A stretch of 64,000 nt of DNA from Amphibacillus indicireducens (GCF_039539605.1 NZ_BAABDL010000067.1:1-64000), one strand, 5' to 3'. Numbered from the stretch's first letter, positions 16,509-27,300 are shown. The notes: a model not told the origin generated them from the letters alone. Program-made: numbers and translations.

Positions 16509-18566
16509 TTACTTTCCCCAGAAAGAAAGTCCTTCTTTTTTTGCAAACTCAATAAATCCTTCTGCTATTCCATCTGCGGTTAATCCACCATGATTAAATA
16601 AATCATGCTTTACTATTAAATGACCATTATCATCTAACAAATACTCATTTAAATCTTTTGCCACATCATTGTAATTATCTGTTGGATTAGCTCCTCCATG
16701 GTTATATTGATTTGTATCTGGATAATCTTTTTTACGAACAAAAATTTTGTTTCCACTATTATCTTTACTTGGTTCTTGCATCGTTGCAAAGAAAATAGGA
16801 TAATCCTCCTTTTTGGGACATAGTTCATCATGCCATTTCTGCACAAACAACACACTTGTTTTCGTACCCGTATGCGGTTCAAACACATTTCCGTGTAGTC
16901 CAACCACAGCTAAAATTCGACATTGATCTGCAATGTATTCTCGGATTCTTTTGTCACTAATATTATTAAACCTACCTTGTGGTAAAACAATTGCCATTCT
17001 ACCGCCTGGTTTTAAGAAATCTAGGTTGCGCTCAATAAATAGAATATCTCGTACGACTTTATTTTTATATTTACCATCTGAATTCTTACCTAATTCATAT
17101 TTTGAGATAATTCTACTTTCTTTTATATCACCAGCAAATGGTGGATTAGCCATAAGAATATCAAAATTAAAATCTTGATTACTATTTCTTTTCCGTCTTA
17201 ATTTTTTTAGATTTCTCCATCCTTTAAAGTATATATCTTGCCATTTTTCATCATTTGTTCTTTCATCCCAACGCTCATAATCTAATGTGTTTAAATGAAG
17301 GACATTTGTTTGACCATCTCCAGCAATTAAATTTAATGTTCTTGCTACACGAACTGTTTTCTCATCAAAGTCAATTGCAAATACTTTATCTTCTACATAA
17401 TCAATGCACCGTGAGGGTTTAATTTCTAATGTGAAGAGGTGGCTTTTATCTAATCCCTCTTCTTCTATTATCTGTTCCCAAACATGGAAAATTGTATGTA
17501 CTGGAAATCCACTACTCCCCGCTGCTGTATCGATCATAGTTTCATGTTCTTGTGGATTCAACATTTTCACACACATATCAATAACATACCTAGGTGTAAA
17601 ATACTGTCCTTTCTCTCCTTTACTACTTTTAGAAATTAGATATTCAAAAGCTTCATCAACTACCTCAAGATTTGAGTTAAATAACTTCACATCTTGTAAT
17701 GATGATATACATATAGATAGGTGGGAGGGGGTGAGTGTTATTTGTGCATCATCAGTAAACACACCTTCCCACTTATTTTTTGCTCTATTAAATAATCCTT
17801 GTATCTTTTCTCTTAACTCACTTTCTGTATCCCCATAATTCCTAAATTCTAAATGGCGATTTCTATTTCTACCACTTTCCATTTCATCGTATAACTTTGT
17901 GAAAATTAATTTAAATACTTCCTCAAAAACATCAACACCTGCATTGGCTAGAACTTCATCCTCTAATTCTAAAATTAAATCTTTTAATGATTTACGTTCC
18001 AAAACGAGCTTATCTCTTTCAATTAAATCATTGATCGTCCAGCGTTCTTCTAGTATGTCAGAAAGCTTTTGATCAGCTCTTGGTATTCCAGGTATATCTT
18101 CAAAGTAATTCGGATCTTTCCGGTGATAATATGAAATTGATTCACCATTGCTCCAAATACCAATAGGTGCACCAGTTGCATTACAATAAGATTTTAACTG
18201 TTCTTTACCATCTTTTAATTTTGGTTTTTTTAGCTCTACTATTATATACGGAGATCTAGTTTGGATTTTATCAAAAATAACAATATCTGCTCGTTTTTTT
18301 TCTCTACCAAATGAAACAGGATATTCTACTTCCATTCTATCTTTTGGATATCCCATGTCTTTGATCAGTATGTTGATATATAATTGTCGTACAATTTCTT
18401 CAGGTGTTAGTTTAACGTCTTTTTTCCTAATTTGACAATTAAAATAAGGAACTAATTTACCGCGTACTTTTTTTGTGAAAATTCTTTTTTCAATTGTGTC
18501 TATCTTATCTTGACTAAATTGGGTTAACTTATAGTTCGAATCTTTTAGAATATCTGATAATTTCAT
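16509..18566 (-). CDS. Fused restriction nuclease-N6-adenine methylase
   Basis: A 685-residue protein joining an HsdR N-terminal-type nuclease domain to a HsdM-type methylase. The nuclease part (about residues 1-160) has the PD-(D/E)XK core: Asp94 in RADIVIF and Glu111-x-Lys113 in IIVELKKP. A helical HsdM-type region follows, then the Rossmann methylase: 'GQYFTPR' (320-326), SAM motif I 'DTAAGSSGF' (346-354) and catalytic NPPF (474-477). With the downstream HsdS it makes a two-gene system with no translocase gene, like the BcgI-type/Type IIG plan in which one polypeptide both cuts and methylates. The start has AGAAGGGG. The gene and its partner are AT-rich and probably acquired horizontally. 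Alternatively the N-domain could be inactive and the system modification-only. Confidence 0.85.
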   Translation of the reverse strand: MKLSDILKDSNYKLTQFSQDKIDTIEKRIFTKKVRGKLVPYFNCQIRKKDVKLTPEEIVRQLYINILIKDMGYPKDRMEVEYPVSFGREKKRADIVIFDKIQTRSPYIIVELKKPKLKDGKEQLKSYCNATGAPIGIWSNGESISYYHRKDPNYFEDIPGIPRADQKLSDILEERWTINDLIERDKLVLERKSLKDLILELEDEVLANAGVDVFEEVFKLIFTKLYDEMESGRNRNRHLEFRNYGDTESELREKIQGLFNRAKNKWEGVFTDDAQITLTPSHLSICISSLQDVKLFNSNLEVVDEAFEYLISKSSKGEKGQYFTPRYVIDMCVKMLNPQEHETMIDTAAGSSGFPVHTIFHVWEQIIEEEGLDKSHLFTLEIKPSRCIDYVEDKVFAIDFDEKTVRVARTLNLIAGDGQTNVLHLNTLDYERWDERTNDEKWQDIYFKGWRNLKKLRRKRNSNQDFNFDILMANPPFAGDIKESRIISKYELGKNSDGKYKNKVVRDILFIERNLDFLKPGGRMAIVLPQGRFNNISDKRIREYIADQCRILAVVGLHGNVFEPHTGTKTSVLFVQKWHDELCPKKEDYPIFFATMQEPSKDNSGNKIFVRKKDYPDTNQYNHGGANPTDNYNDVAKDLNEYLLDDNGHLIVKHDLFNHGGLTADGIAEGFIEFAKKEGLSFWGK

Positions 18567-18602
18567 TACTTGGACCCCTTCTCTTTAATTTCTTACTATA
18601 TA

Positions 18603-18631
18603 ATTATACTTGCTAATATATCATTTGTAAA
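18603..18631 (-). promoter_or_regulatory. Promoter of the restriction-modification operon
   Basis: On the minus strand TTTACA and TATAAT are 17 bases apart, ending about 37 bases before the methylase start codon. It is a strong SigA-type match. Confidence 0.65.
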
Positions 18632-18877
18632 AAACACATATAATTTTAAAGTGTTAGACTAGAGATATCGCTTCATGTGATATCAATTATTTTATCCTCA
18701 AAAATGGTGTTAGATGTACGTTATGTTTTTATAATTTAGGGTTAAATAACAGATTTATACTTATGGAGAGTACAAAATAATATCGCTTTATTTTCAACTG
18801 ACAGATAAGGCTAATCTAGAAAAAACGTACCTAAAACACTGTTTAAAGCACTTTGCTATGATGGATTTTAATTTAAT
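18632..18877. other. AT-rich intergenic stretch with a short decayed frame
   Basis: No intact gene. A stop-to-stop plus-strand frame of 50 codons (18750-18902) reads like protein ('SLYFQLTDKANLEKTY', then 'KHFAMMDFNLIKT') but lacks a start codon and ribosome site. It may be the 3' remnant of a lost gene; I do not recognise it. Confidence 0.3.
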
Positions 18878-18929
18878 AAAAACAGATCCTAAAACAGAAT
18901 GATCAACTCTATTATAAGGATCTGTTTTT
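18878..18929 (-). terminator. Terminator of the YhjD-like gene
   Basis: AAAAACAGATCCT pairs perfectly with AGGATCTGTTTTT across a 26-base loop. It follows the minus-strand gene by 6 bases, and its ends give U-rich 3' sequence on both strands. Confidence 0.7.
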
Positions 18930-18935
18930 ATTTTT

Positions 18936-19322
18936 TTAAGATGAAACGGTAGAACCTTCACTCAAATAACTCTTCAACATCAATTCCTCTAAAATATGCT
19001 CAACCTTCTTCCGAATCGCTGGGTTGAAGTAATTCCGCTGTTCTTCGCGGTTTCGACAAATGAATAAATAGGCGGTAAATGTGTCGTTTCTTTCTAACGG
19101 GATGACTTTTAACTTTTGGTCGTACATATATTTCCGTAGTTGTTGGCGTTCGAGCATCGCTTCGTTCTCCATTTTCTTTAGTAAGACAAGATATGGTTCT
19201 TTTATTTTAAGACCTGCTCCTCGTTCGATGATTGCTAAGTCGCGTTGAATCACGGTAATTGCCATTGATAAGAACAGGAAGCGAGAGGCTAATTGGTATT
19301 CTTCGATTGTTAAATAGCGCAT
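18936..19322 (-). CDS. Small conserved protein, YhjD-like
   Basis: A 128-residue soluble protein from the second ATG (19322). The open frame reaches an ATG at 19337, but that codon lies inside the GAGGAGG ribosome site, so the inner start is chosen. It is helical and charged, with a conserved-looking ending (CRNREEQRNYFNPAIRKKVE) that recalls the 'YhjD' group of short Bacillus proteins of unknown role. It is monocistronic, with its own terminator. The family assignment is from memory and tentative. Confidence 0.55.
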   Translation of the reverse strand: MRYLTIEEYQLASRFLFLSMAITVIQRDLAIIERGAGLKIKEPYLVLLKKMENEAMLERQQLRKYMYDQKLKVIPLERNDTFTAYLFICRNREEQRNYFNPAIRKKVEHILEELMLKSYLSEGSTVSS

Positions 19323-19563
19323 GGCTATCCTCCTCATGATGTTGTGGAACGTATGTTCTTATTATAGCCGAAATTTTTAAAAAAGAAAAGTGTTAATTCA
19401 CTTTTTTAAAAGGGAAAAGGATTAGCGAGTAACTTTTTTACTTAAATGTACGTCTTGTAAAAGAAGGCTTAAGGCAAAGTGATCAGACTTAATTTATACC
19501 TCTTAGCCATGTGCTATAGTATAATAACGATAGAACGTAAGTTTTAAAAGGAGACGGTCTAAC

Positions 19564-19995
19564 ATGACAATCGCAAAACAAATATTAGGTACATCATGGC
19601 GTTTAGTTAGTTTTCAGTCTGAAGATAAATCTGGTCAACCGATCTATCCACTAGGAAAAGAAGCGACAGGTGTGATTATGTTTACTAATAATAAGCGAAT
19701 GGCTGTACAGATTATGGCCTCTGACCCTGAAATTGCGCTTGATCAAGATTGGTTCGATCGACTCAATACTGAGTCAGAAAAAGAGATGGCTCAACTGGGT
19801 TATCATGCCTATTCAGGACGATTCGATTTAAATGAGGAAGAAGCAACGTTAACGACACATGTTGACCTTAGTGTAGTCGCTTCGTATGTTGGATCTGATC
19901 AAACCCGTTCGGCAAAAATTGACGGTGACAGACTCTATCTTTCCAATGTTAAACATCCAGAGCGCAAGCTTGTTTGGGAGAAAATCAACACGTAA
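19564..19995 (+). CDS. Lipocalin-like domain protein
   Basis: A 143-residue single-domain protein that opens with 'GTSWRLVSFQSED', continues with 'GVIMFTNNKRMAVQ' and ends with 'LYLSNVKHPERKLVWEK'. This is the layout of the lipocalin-like family (PF13924 type), a small beta-barrel. No signal peptide, so cytoplasmic; ligand unknown. A TATAAT at 19520-19525 is the likely -10. The ribosome site is AAAGGAGA. Confidence 0.75.
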   Translation: MTIAKQILGTSWRLVSFQSEDKSGQPIYPLGKEATGVIMFTNNKRMAVQIMASDPEIALDQDWFDRLNTESEKEMAQLGYHAYSGRFDLNEEEATLTTHVDLSVVASYVGSDQTRSAKIDGDRLYLSNVKHPERKLVWEKINT

Positions 19996-20101
19996 TTTTT
20001 AATGAGTCGGAGGGACTTATTTTCCAAGAAAAAAGGTTATTTTCACCTGTACTCAGGGAATAGTATTTAATAACGATCGAATAAAAAGGGGAGTGATCGT
20101 C

Positions 20102-20776
20102 TTGATCTTAACGATAGACAACTCGATAACGATGGAGCAAGTACGTGAACTCCTGGAAACGAATCAATATGATGCATTAATTGAGAGGTTACTCGTCTAT
20201 TATGAAGGCTTAGGCCCGCTTCCAGGAATTGTTTTACCGTTTATTGAAGCGATCTTACCATTCTTGCCTTTGATGGCGATTGTTGTTACTAATGCAGCGG
20301 CTTACGGGTTGCTGGAAGGTTTTTTATATTCCTGGATTGGTGCATCGGTTGGAGCCATTACGGTATTTTGGGTGATTCGTCGCTTTCGCCATATTAAACT
20401 ATTGGCGTGGATACATAGTCATCGTCAAGTGAGACGTGTGACAGGTTGGGTAGAGAGGCGTGGCTTTGGTCCGTTATTTATTTTATTATGTTTTCCATTT
20501 TCACCTTCTTCGATTATTAATCTAGTTGCCGCCTTATCTGGTGTCAGCTTCTTTCAGTTCGCTTTAGCGATTTTACTCGGCAAGGCAGTGATGATTTTTT
20601 CAATCGCTTATGTTGGTAGTAGTCTAACGTCATTCGCTGAAAATCCAGTTCGAACAATTTTAGTCGGGATTGGGATTACCCTGTTTTGGTTGTTAGGTAA
20701 GCAGATTGAGCACCGCATGCATAAAAGTGACGAAGAAGCAGAACGATTAGAAAAAGAAAGAGCTGAACAATCATGA
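20102..20776 (+). CDS. TVP38/TMEM64-family membrane protein
   Basis: An integral membrane protein of the VTT (DedA/TVP38) superfamily, about 224 residues with five or six hydrophobic segments. The family core is visible as 'GASVGAITVFWVIRRF' and 'FGPLFILLCFPFSPSSIIN', where the F..R/P..P motif defines the half-hairpin loops. Members are linked to lipid scrambling or envelope transport, but the substrate is unsettled. The frame can begin at GTG 20093, but that codon overlaps the AAGGGGAG site; a TTG at 20102 is spaced correctly and is preferred. The C-tail is charged (Glu/Lys/Arg). Confidence 0.82.
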   Translation: MILTIDNSITMEQVRELLETNQYDALIERLLVYYEGLGPLPGIVLPFIEAILPFLPLMAIVVTNAAAYGLLEGFLYSWIGASVGAITVFWVIRRFRHIKLLAWIHSHRQVRRVTGWVERRGFGPLFILLCFPFSPSSIINLVAALSGVSFFQFALAILLGKAVMIFSIAYVGSSLTSFAENPVRTILVGIGITLFWLLGKQIEHRMHKSDEEAERLEKERAEQS

Positions 20777-20779
20777 AAA

Positions 20780-20810
20780 AAAGTTTCACTAGCTTAGTGG
20801 AGCTTTTTTT
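20780..20810 (+). terminator. Terminator after the TVP38 gene
   Basis: AAAGTTTCACTA pairs with TAGTGGAGCTTT (two G-U pairs) around a GCT loop, followed by T residues. Confidence 0.75.
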
Positions 20811-20908
20811 AGTATCAGAAGTTTTTTATTTATGTTAAAATAGTCATAATAGAACAAATGATCGTTTCGAAGTTTGAAGATGATCAGAAGTGAGAGGAGT
20901 AAAAGCGA

Positions 20909-23900
20909 TTGTCTATTCATGTTATCGTTGGTCCAGCGACTGTATCAAAAAGTGAGTACTGTCTTGAACAGATTCGAACGGAATTACGTGAACGTCCATA
21001 TGGGCGACCGATTATTTATCTTGTACCAGAACAAATGACCTTTCAACAAGAGTATCAATTGCTCTCAGATCCGGAGATTAAAGGGAGCGTCCGGGCGCAA
21101 GTGTTAAGTTTTTCAAGGCTTGCTTTTCGTATCCTTCAAGAATGTGGTGGTGCGACAAAAGCATTTATTAGCTCGACCGGCATCCAGATGATGCTCAGAA
21201 AAATGATTGAACAAAAAGATACCGATTGGAAGATTTTTCAGAAGTCGGTGCAGAAAAAAGGCTTTATTGAGCAATTAGAGGTGATGATTACTGAATTTAA
21301 ACGTTACCGAATTACACCTGAGATGTTGGCGGAGCAAATCGATCAGAATGCGGGTGCGCTTAATGATAAATTGGCTGACCTCCATTATCTCTATCTGTCG
21401 TTGACAGAGATTCTTGCCAACCAGTACATAGATGGTGAAGATCGACTCGCATTACTCGCTGAAAAAATTCCACAATCGGCGTATTTAAAAGATGCAATTG
21501 TCTATGTTGATGGTTTTCACCGATTCACTCCACAGGAGCAAGCGGTCATTGGGCAATTGATTGATCATACCGAGCGAATGACGTTTACGTTAACGCTTGA
21601 TCCGGCTGAGCTCGATCAAGAGATTCCGTTCGATATTTTTAGTCAGACGAAGGAGACGTTTTCCCAACTTAAAGCACTTGCGCATGAGCATGATCAAATC
21701 GTACATGTTGACCCGTTAGGTGTTAGGGCTGACCTTGCGCCACATTTGTTACATTTAGAGCGTTATTTTGATCAGCGACCTTTTCCAGAGTATCAAGAAA
21801 AGGCGCCGATTCAGCTTGCTTATGCCGTCCATCCACGCGCGGAAGTTGAAGGAGCGGCGCAAGAAATCCTCCGCCTTGTTCGTGACGAGGGCTATCGTTA
21901 TAAAGAGATTGCCATCTTAATGCGTGATCGTGAGCTTTATCAAGATTTAATCAAAACAATTTTTGCCGATTATGAGATCCCTGTCTTTGTTGATGAGAAG
22001 AAAGCGATGATTTATCATCCATTAATTGAAGTGATTCGCTCAGGTTTAGACGTGATTTTAACGAATTGGCGCTATGATGCTGTTTTTCGGATGTTAAAAA
22101 CAGGTCTGATTCCGCAAGCAGAGGGAGAGCATCCACTCGATTCAGAAGCGATTGATACGCTTGAAAACTATGCGCTTGAGTATGGCATTCGGGGGAGAAA
22201 TCAGTGGTTTAGTGATCAACCATGGGTATTCCAGCGTTTTAGAGGATTTGATCAGGCTGCTCAAACTGATCAAGAACGACTGATGCAAGAAAAAATTAAT
22301 GCCTATCGTGATCAAGTGATCGAGGCAGTCGGTGACTTTGATGAAGCCTTTAGGGAAGCTACAACAGTTCGGGAAAAGGCAACAGCACTTTATCAGTGGC
22401 TAGAGCAATTAGGTGTTAATCAGATGTTAGCAAAGTGGCAAACCGAACTGGATGCGTCTGGTGAAGTTGAACAAGCTCGTGAACAGGAACAAGTTTGGCA
22501 AGCGGTGATTCATTTATTAGATGAAATGGTTGAAATGATCGGTGATGAGGAGTTATCGAGTGACTTGTTTTATCAAACGCTAGAAGCGGGGCTTGATACA
22601 TTGACATATAGCCATGTTCCGCCAACGCTCGATCATATTGTCGTCGGCTCGATTGACCATTCAAGAATTATGCAGTCAAAAGTTACCCTACTCATCGGCG
22701 TTAATGAAGGAACTTGGCCTGCCAAGCCTCAAGTCGATACGATTTTATCTGAGGAAGAACGTGACCGCCTTAAAACGCAAGGTGTTATTTTAGCTGACAG
22801 TGAAACACAGCAGCTAATCGATGATTGGTTTTACATTTATTTAGCTGTTACGTTAGCGACAGATAAGCTTTGGATTAGCTATCCATTGAGTGACACAGAA
22901 GGTAAAGCGAAGATGCCATCCTCTTTAATCAAACGGATCACGAATCTATTTCCGCAGTTACCTAAACCGATTTTACTACAAGATCCAGAAGAGATGATTG
23001 AAGCGGATCGATTTGTGACGACACCGAAGAAAACTTTATCCGCTTTAACATCACAGCTCGCTAAATATCAGCGTGCCTATCCAATTGATTCGATTTGGTG
23101 GAGTGCTTTGAATTGGTTTATCACTCGAAAAGATCAAGATCCAATGATCGAAATGATTTTACAAAGCTTGTTTTATCAAAATAAACCGGTCAATTTGAAG
23201 GCAGAGACGGCCAAAAGTGTTTTTGAAAATAAGATTCAAGCAAGTGTCTCACGGATGGAGATGTACCATCGCTGTTCTTATCAGCACTTTGCTCAGTACA
23301 CACTGAAATTAACTGATCGGCCAACATACAAGCTTGATGCACCAGATATGGGACAGCTATTTCACGAAGCGCTTAAAATCATTACTAATTGGGTGCAAAA
23401 AGACGGCTTAACTTTACGTGATTTAAATCAAGACCAGGCGAATGCCTATGCGAAACGAGCACTGGCAAAATTAGCGCCAATTTTGCAACATCAAATTTTA
23501 CACAGCTCAAATCGTTATCAATATATGCAGAAAAAACTTGAACAAATTATTGCACGGGCAACATTTGTCTTAAGTGAACAGGCACGGAAGAGTGAATTTA
23601 CCCCGGTTGGAATGGAGCTTGGTTTTGGCTTGGATGATCAGTCACTTGATCCCGTTCGGATGCAATTACCGAATGGTGTTGAATTGATTTTGCGTGGTCG
23701 AATTGACCGGGTTGATCAAGCAACGTTTGCTGATGATCTTTACTTAAGAATTATTGATTATAAATCAAGTGCAACTGGCTTAAATTTAGTTGAAGTTTAT
23801 TATGGCTTAGCTTTACAAATGCTTGCCTACTTAGACGTGATTTTAACAAATTCTGAGCGCTGGTTAGGGGTTAAAGCTTCACCTGCTGGGATGCTCTACT

Positions 23901-24370
23901 TCCATATTCACGACCCAATCTTAAGTGAGCAGGAAGCGTTGAGCCAAGCTGAAATCGATGAAAAACTATTTAAAAAATATAAGATGCAAGGATTATTAAT
24001 TGATAAAGAACCAATTATTCAAATGATGGATACAGATTTAGAAGGTGGGATTAGCCCGATTATTCCGGCTGGCTTGAAAAAAGACGGGACATTCAGAAGT
24101 GGCTCACAGATTGCTAGTGAAGAGACATTTCAATTACTTCAAGACCATGTCCAGCAAATGATCGCTGGTGCCGGTGTGGCGATTACCAATGGTGAAGTGA
24201 AATTAAATCCTTATCAACAAGCTGACCAAACGGCTTGTCGATTTTGTCCGTTCCGCTCAGTTTGTCAGTTTGATCCGAGCTTACCGAGTCATCAATACCG
24301 TAAGCTTCCGAATTTGAAAGACGAGCAAATTATTGAAAAAATTAAAGCAGAGGGGGGCTCATCATGGTGA
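20909..24370 (+). CDS. addB: ATP-dependent helicase/nuclease subunit B (AddB)
   Basis: AddB, 1153 residues, partners AddA to process double-strand breaks and to read Chi. It starts at TTG with GAGAGGAG upstream, as addB often does. The C-terminal nuclease core is intact (IIDYKSS, Asp950, Lys952). The four Fe-S cluster cysteines are present: Cys789 in the 'YHRCSYQHF' segment and Cys1110, Cys1113 and Cys1119 in TACRFCPFRSVCQF. The N-terminal P-loop is degraded: where B. subtilis has GRSGSGKT this protein has GPATVSKS, losing the last Gly. Otherwise it aligns in order with B. subtilis AddB throughout. It overlaps addA by 7 bases. Confidence 0.95.
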   Translation: MSIHVIVGPATVSKSEYCLEQIRTELRERPYGRPIIYLVPEQMTFQQEYQLLSDPEIKGSVRAQVLSFSRLAFRILQECGGATKAFISSTGIQMMLRKMIEQKDTDWKIFQKSVQKKGFIEQLEVMITEFKRYRITPEMLAEQIDQNAGALNDKLADLHYLYLSLTEILANQYIDGEDRLALLAEKIPQSAYLKDAIVYVDGFHRFTPQEQAVIGQLIDHTERMTFTLTLDPAELDQEIPFDIFSQTKETFSQLKALAHEHDQIVHVDPLGVRADLAPHLLHLERYFDQRPFPEYQEKAPIQLAYAVHPRAEVEGAAQEILRLVRDEGYRYKEIAILMRDRELYQDLIKTIFADYEIPVFVDEKKAMIYHPLIEVIRSGLDVILTNWRYDAVFRMLKTGLIPQAEGEHPLDSEAIDTLENYALEYGIRGRNQWFSDQPWVFQRFRGFDQAAQTDQERLMQEKINAYRDQVIEAVGDFDEAFREATTVREKATALYQWLEQLGVNQMLAKWQTELDASGEVEQAREQEQVWQAVIHLLDEMVEMIGDEELSSDLFYQTLEAGLDTLTYSHVPPTLDHIVVGSIDHSRIMQSKVTLLIGVNEGTWPAKPQVDTILSEEERDRLKTQGVILADSETQQLIDDWFYIYLAVTLATDKLWISYPLSDTEGKAKMPSSLIKRITNLFPQLPKPILLQDPEEMIEADRFVTTPKKTLSALTSQLAKYQRAYPIDSIWWSALNWFITRKDQDPMIEMILQSLFYQNKPVNLKAETAKSVFENKIQASVSRMEMYHRCSYQHFAQYTLKLTDRPTYKLDAPDMGQLFHEALKIITNWVQKDGLTLRDLNQDQANAYAKRALAKLAPILQHQILHSSNRYQYMQKKLEQIIARATFVLSEQARKSEFTPVGMELGFGLDDQSLDPVRMQLPNGVELILRGRIDRVDQATFADDLYLRIIDYKSSATGLNLVEVYYGLALQMLAYLDVILTNSERWLGVKASPAGMLYFHIHDPILSEQEALSQAEIDEKLFKKYKMQGLLIDKEPIIQMMDTDLEGGISPIIPAGLKKDGTFRSGSQIASEETFQLLQDHVQQMIAGAGVAITNGEVKLNPYQQADQTACRFCPFRSVCQFDPSLPSHQYRKLPNLKDEQIIEKIKAEGGSSW

Positions 24371-27300
24371 AATGGACGAAAGAACAGACCGATGCGATCT
24401 ATCAATCAGGACAAGATATTTTAGTTGCAGCAGCAGCTGGTTCGGGAAAAACAGCTGTCCTTGTCGAGCGGATCATTCAAAAAGTGCTCAATGAAGCTGA
24501 TCCGATTCATATTGACCAATTATTAGTAGCGACTTTTACCAATGCAGCCGCCCAAGAAATGCGTAATCGGGTTGCAGCAGCTCTTGAGCGTGCCCTTGAG
24601 GAAAATCCTGAATCGGCTCATTTAAAACAACAACTGACATTATTACAACAAGCATCAATCTCAACATTACACTCGTTTTGTCTTGATTTAGTCAAACGTT
24701 ACAGTTATTTAATTGATATTGATCCAGGGTTTCGAATTGCTGATACGATCGAAGCTGATCTGCTTCGCCAAGATGTGATTGAAGCTTTATTTGAAGATTG
24801 GTACGGTAAGTCATTTGAGGAACAGGAAGCCTTTTTTGAGCTAATTGATCGTTTTTCAAGTGATCGAAGTGATCAAGAAGTAGAGCTTCTAATATTAAAA
24901 TTATATGAATTTGCGATGCAAAATCCTTGGCCAGATCAGTGGCTCGATCAAATTGCTGAGCAATATAACGTAGCTGAAGATGTTGCAGAAGATCAATTGG
25001 ATTGGCTGCTCGTCTTAAAACAAGATGTTCGTGATCAACTTGAGCAATCGAGAGTTGATTTGGAGCAAGCACTTGATCTAACGCGTGAAAGTGATGGACC
25101 TTATCATTATGCAGAAGCACTTGATTCAGATCTTCTGCTTGTTCAAGAACTCAAGGGTCAACTTGAGTTGGGCTGGGAACAGGTAAAGGAAGGTTTTCAA
25201 CAATTAAGCTTCAAGGCACTTTCAAGAAAAAAAGTTGACTGTGACTTAGCTAAAAGAGAACGGGTGAAGACATTACGTGATCGCAGTAAAAAGCGTTTAA
25301 ATGATTTAGCAAAACAGTTGTTTACCCGTGATTTATCCGCACATGTAACTGATATCCGAGCACTTTATCCGACAATTAAACAGCTCGTCATATTAGTGAA
25401 AGATTTTAAACAGCGTTATACTGAGATCAAAAAGGACCAAGGTCTTGTTGATTTTTCTGACTTAGAGCATTATGCACTCCAAGTGTTACGAGATCCGTCG
25501 AGTGAGGCTGATGCAATTTTTCCGTCAAGTGTTGCACTTGAGCTTAGAGACAAGTACGAAGAAGTCCTCGTTGATGAGTATCAGGATACGAATATGGTTC
25601 AAGAAACAATTATTAAGCTTGTTGCACGTGAAAACCCAGGCAACCTCTTCATGGTAGGGGATGTTAAACAAAGTATTTATCGTTTTCGTCACGCTGAACC
25701 GTCATTATTTATTGAAAAATATAAACGGTTTGCCAAGCCAGAAGCAACAGGTAAGCGGATTGATTTAGCGAAAAACTTCCGCAGTCGTGAGCAAGTTTTA
25801 ACAGCGACGAACTATATTTTTAGGCAAATTCTAGATGAAGAAGTTGGGGAGATTAGTTATGATGAGGATGCTGAATTAATCTACGGAAACTTAAGCTATA
25901 ATGATGCAACGCAAGAGGATGTAGAAGCGGAACTGGTGATTATTGATCGAGAAACTCAAGAATCAACTGATCCAGAGGCTGAGGATGATGTGCCGATTGA
26001 TTTAGCGAAAGCAGAAATTGAAGCACGCGCTTATGCGAAACGGATTAAACAATGGATTGGAACGGATGGTTCAGAGCCGCGACTCATTTTCGATAAGGAT
26101 ACGGGGATGAGCCGACCGGCACAGTATCGAGATATTGTGATTTTATTCCGTTCAATGACTTGGGCGCCAACGGTTATGGAAGAATTAAAGAAACAAGGGA
26201 TCCCTGTTTATGCTGAACTAACGACTGGTTATTTAGAAGCAATTGAAATTCAAGTCATGTTAAACGTCTTAAAAGTAATTGATAATGCTAAGCAAGATAT
26301 TCCGCTAGCGAGTGTGTTAAAGTCACCGATTGTCGGGATCAATGAAGAAGAATTGACCCAAGTTCGGTTAGCGAATCAAAGGGTCAGCTATTATGAAGCA
26401 TTGGTTGAGTTTTTACCGACGATTGCAGATCAGCAGTTAAAAACAAAGCTCACTCAATTTATTGAGCGTCTAACAAGTTGGCGTGCGCTAGCGAGACGTG
26501 GCAGTTTATCTGATCTCGTTTGGCAAATTTATCGTGAAACCGGTTATTATGATTTTGTCGCGGGTATGCCAGGTGGGCGTCAACGCCAAGCAAACTTAAG
26601 GGCGCTTTATGACCGGGCACGTGGTTATGAACAGACGTCATTCCGTGGTTTGTTCCGCTTTTTAAGAATGATCGAACGAATGGAAGAACGTGGTGAAGAC
26701 CTTGGAGCGGCACGTGCGCTTGGTGAACAAGAAGATGTTGTCCGAATTACGACGATCCATAAAAGTAAGGGACTTGAATTTCCAATTGTCATATTAGGAG
26801 CGATGGATAAAGCATTCAACCAGCAAGATTTACGTCAACGTTATTTACTGCATAAAGATTTTGGCTTTGGCAGTCGTTACATTGACCCTGAAAAGCGAAT
26901 TATGTATCCAACATTACTCTACTATGCAATCAGGCAATATATGAAGCGTGAATTATGGGCCGAAGAAATGCGGGTGCTTTATGTTGCCTTAACGCGGGCG
27001 AAGGAAAAACTTGTTATGATTGGTACCGTTAATTCATTTGAAAAGAAGCAAGCGAATTGGCTTGAGACAGTTGAACATCAAGATTGGACGTTGCCGAGTG
27101 CGACACGCCTGCAAATGGCAAGTTACATGGATTGGGTCGGTTCGAGCGTGATTCGCCACCACCAAGCTGAAGAATTAAGAGACGATCAGCAGGCAGTCAA
27201 GATAAAAGAGGACGTTTTTAACGATCAATCTGTTTGGAAAATTAGTCTAGAGCATGCCCGTCATTATCAAACCGTTTCTGAAGAGAAACAAATTGAAATA

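Noticed and set aside
17404..17838. 144-codon plus-strand open frame inside the methylase gene
   Set aside because: It is antisense to conserved methylase sequence (GQYFTPR, DTAAGSSGF) and has no ribosome site or family resemblance.
24692..25120. 142-codon minus-strand open frame inside addA
   Set aside because: It lies opposite well-conserved AddA coding sequence; composition is that of a reverse-strand shadow.
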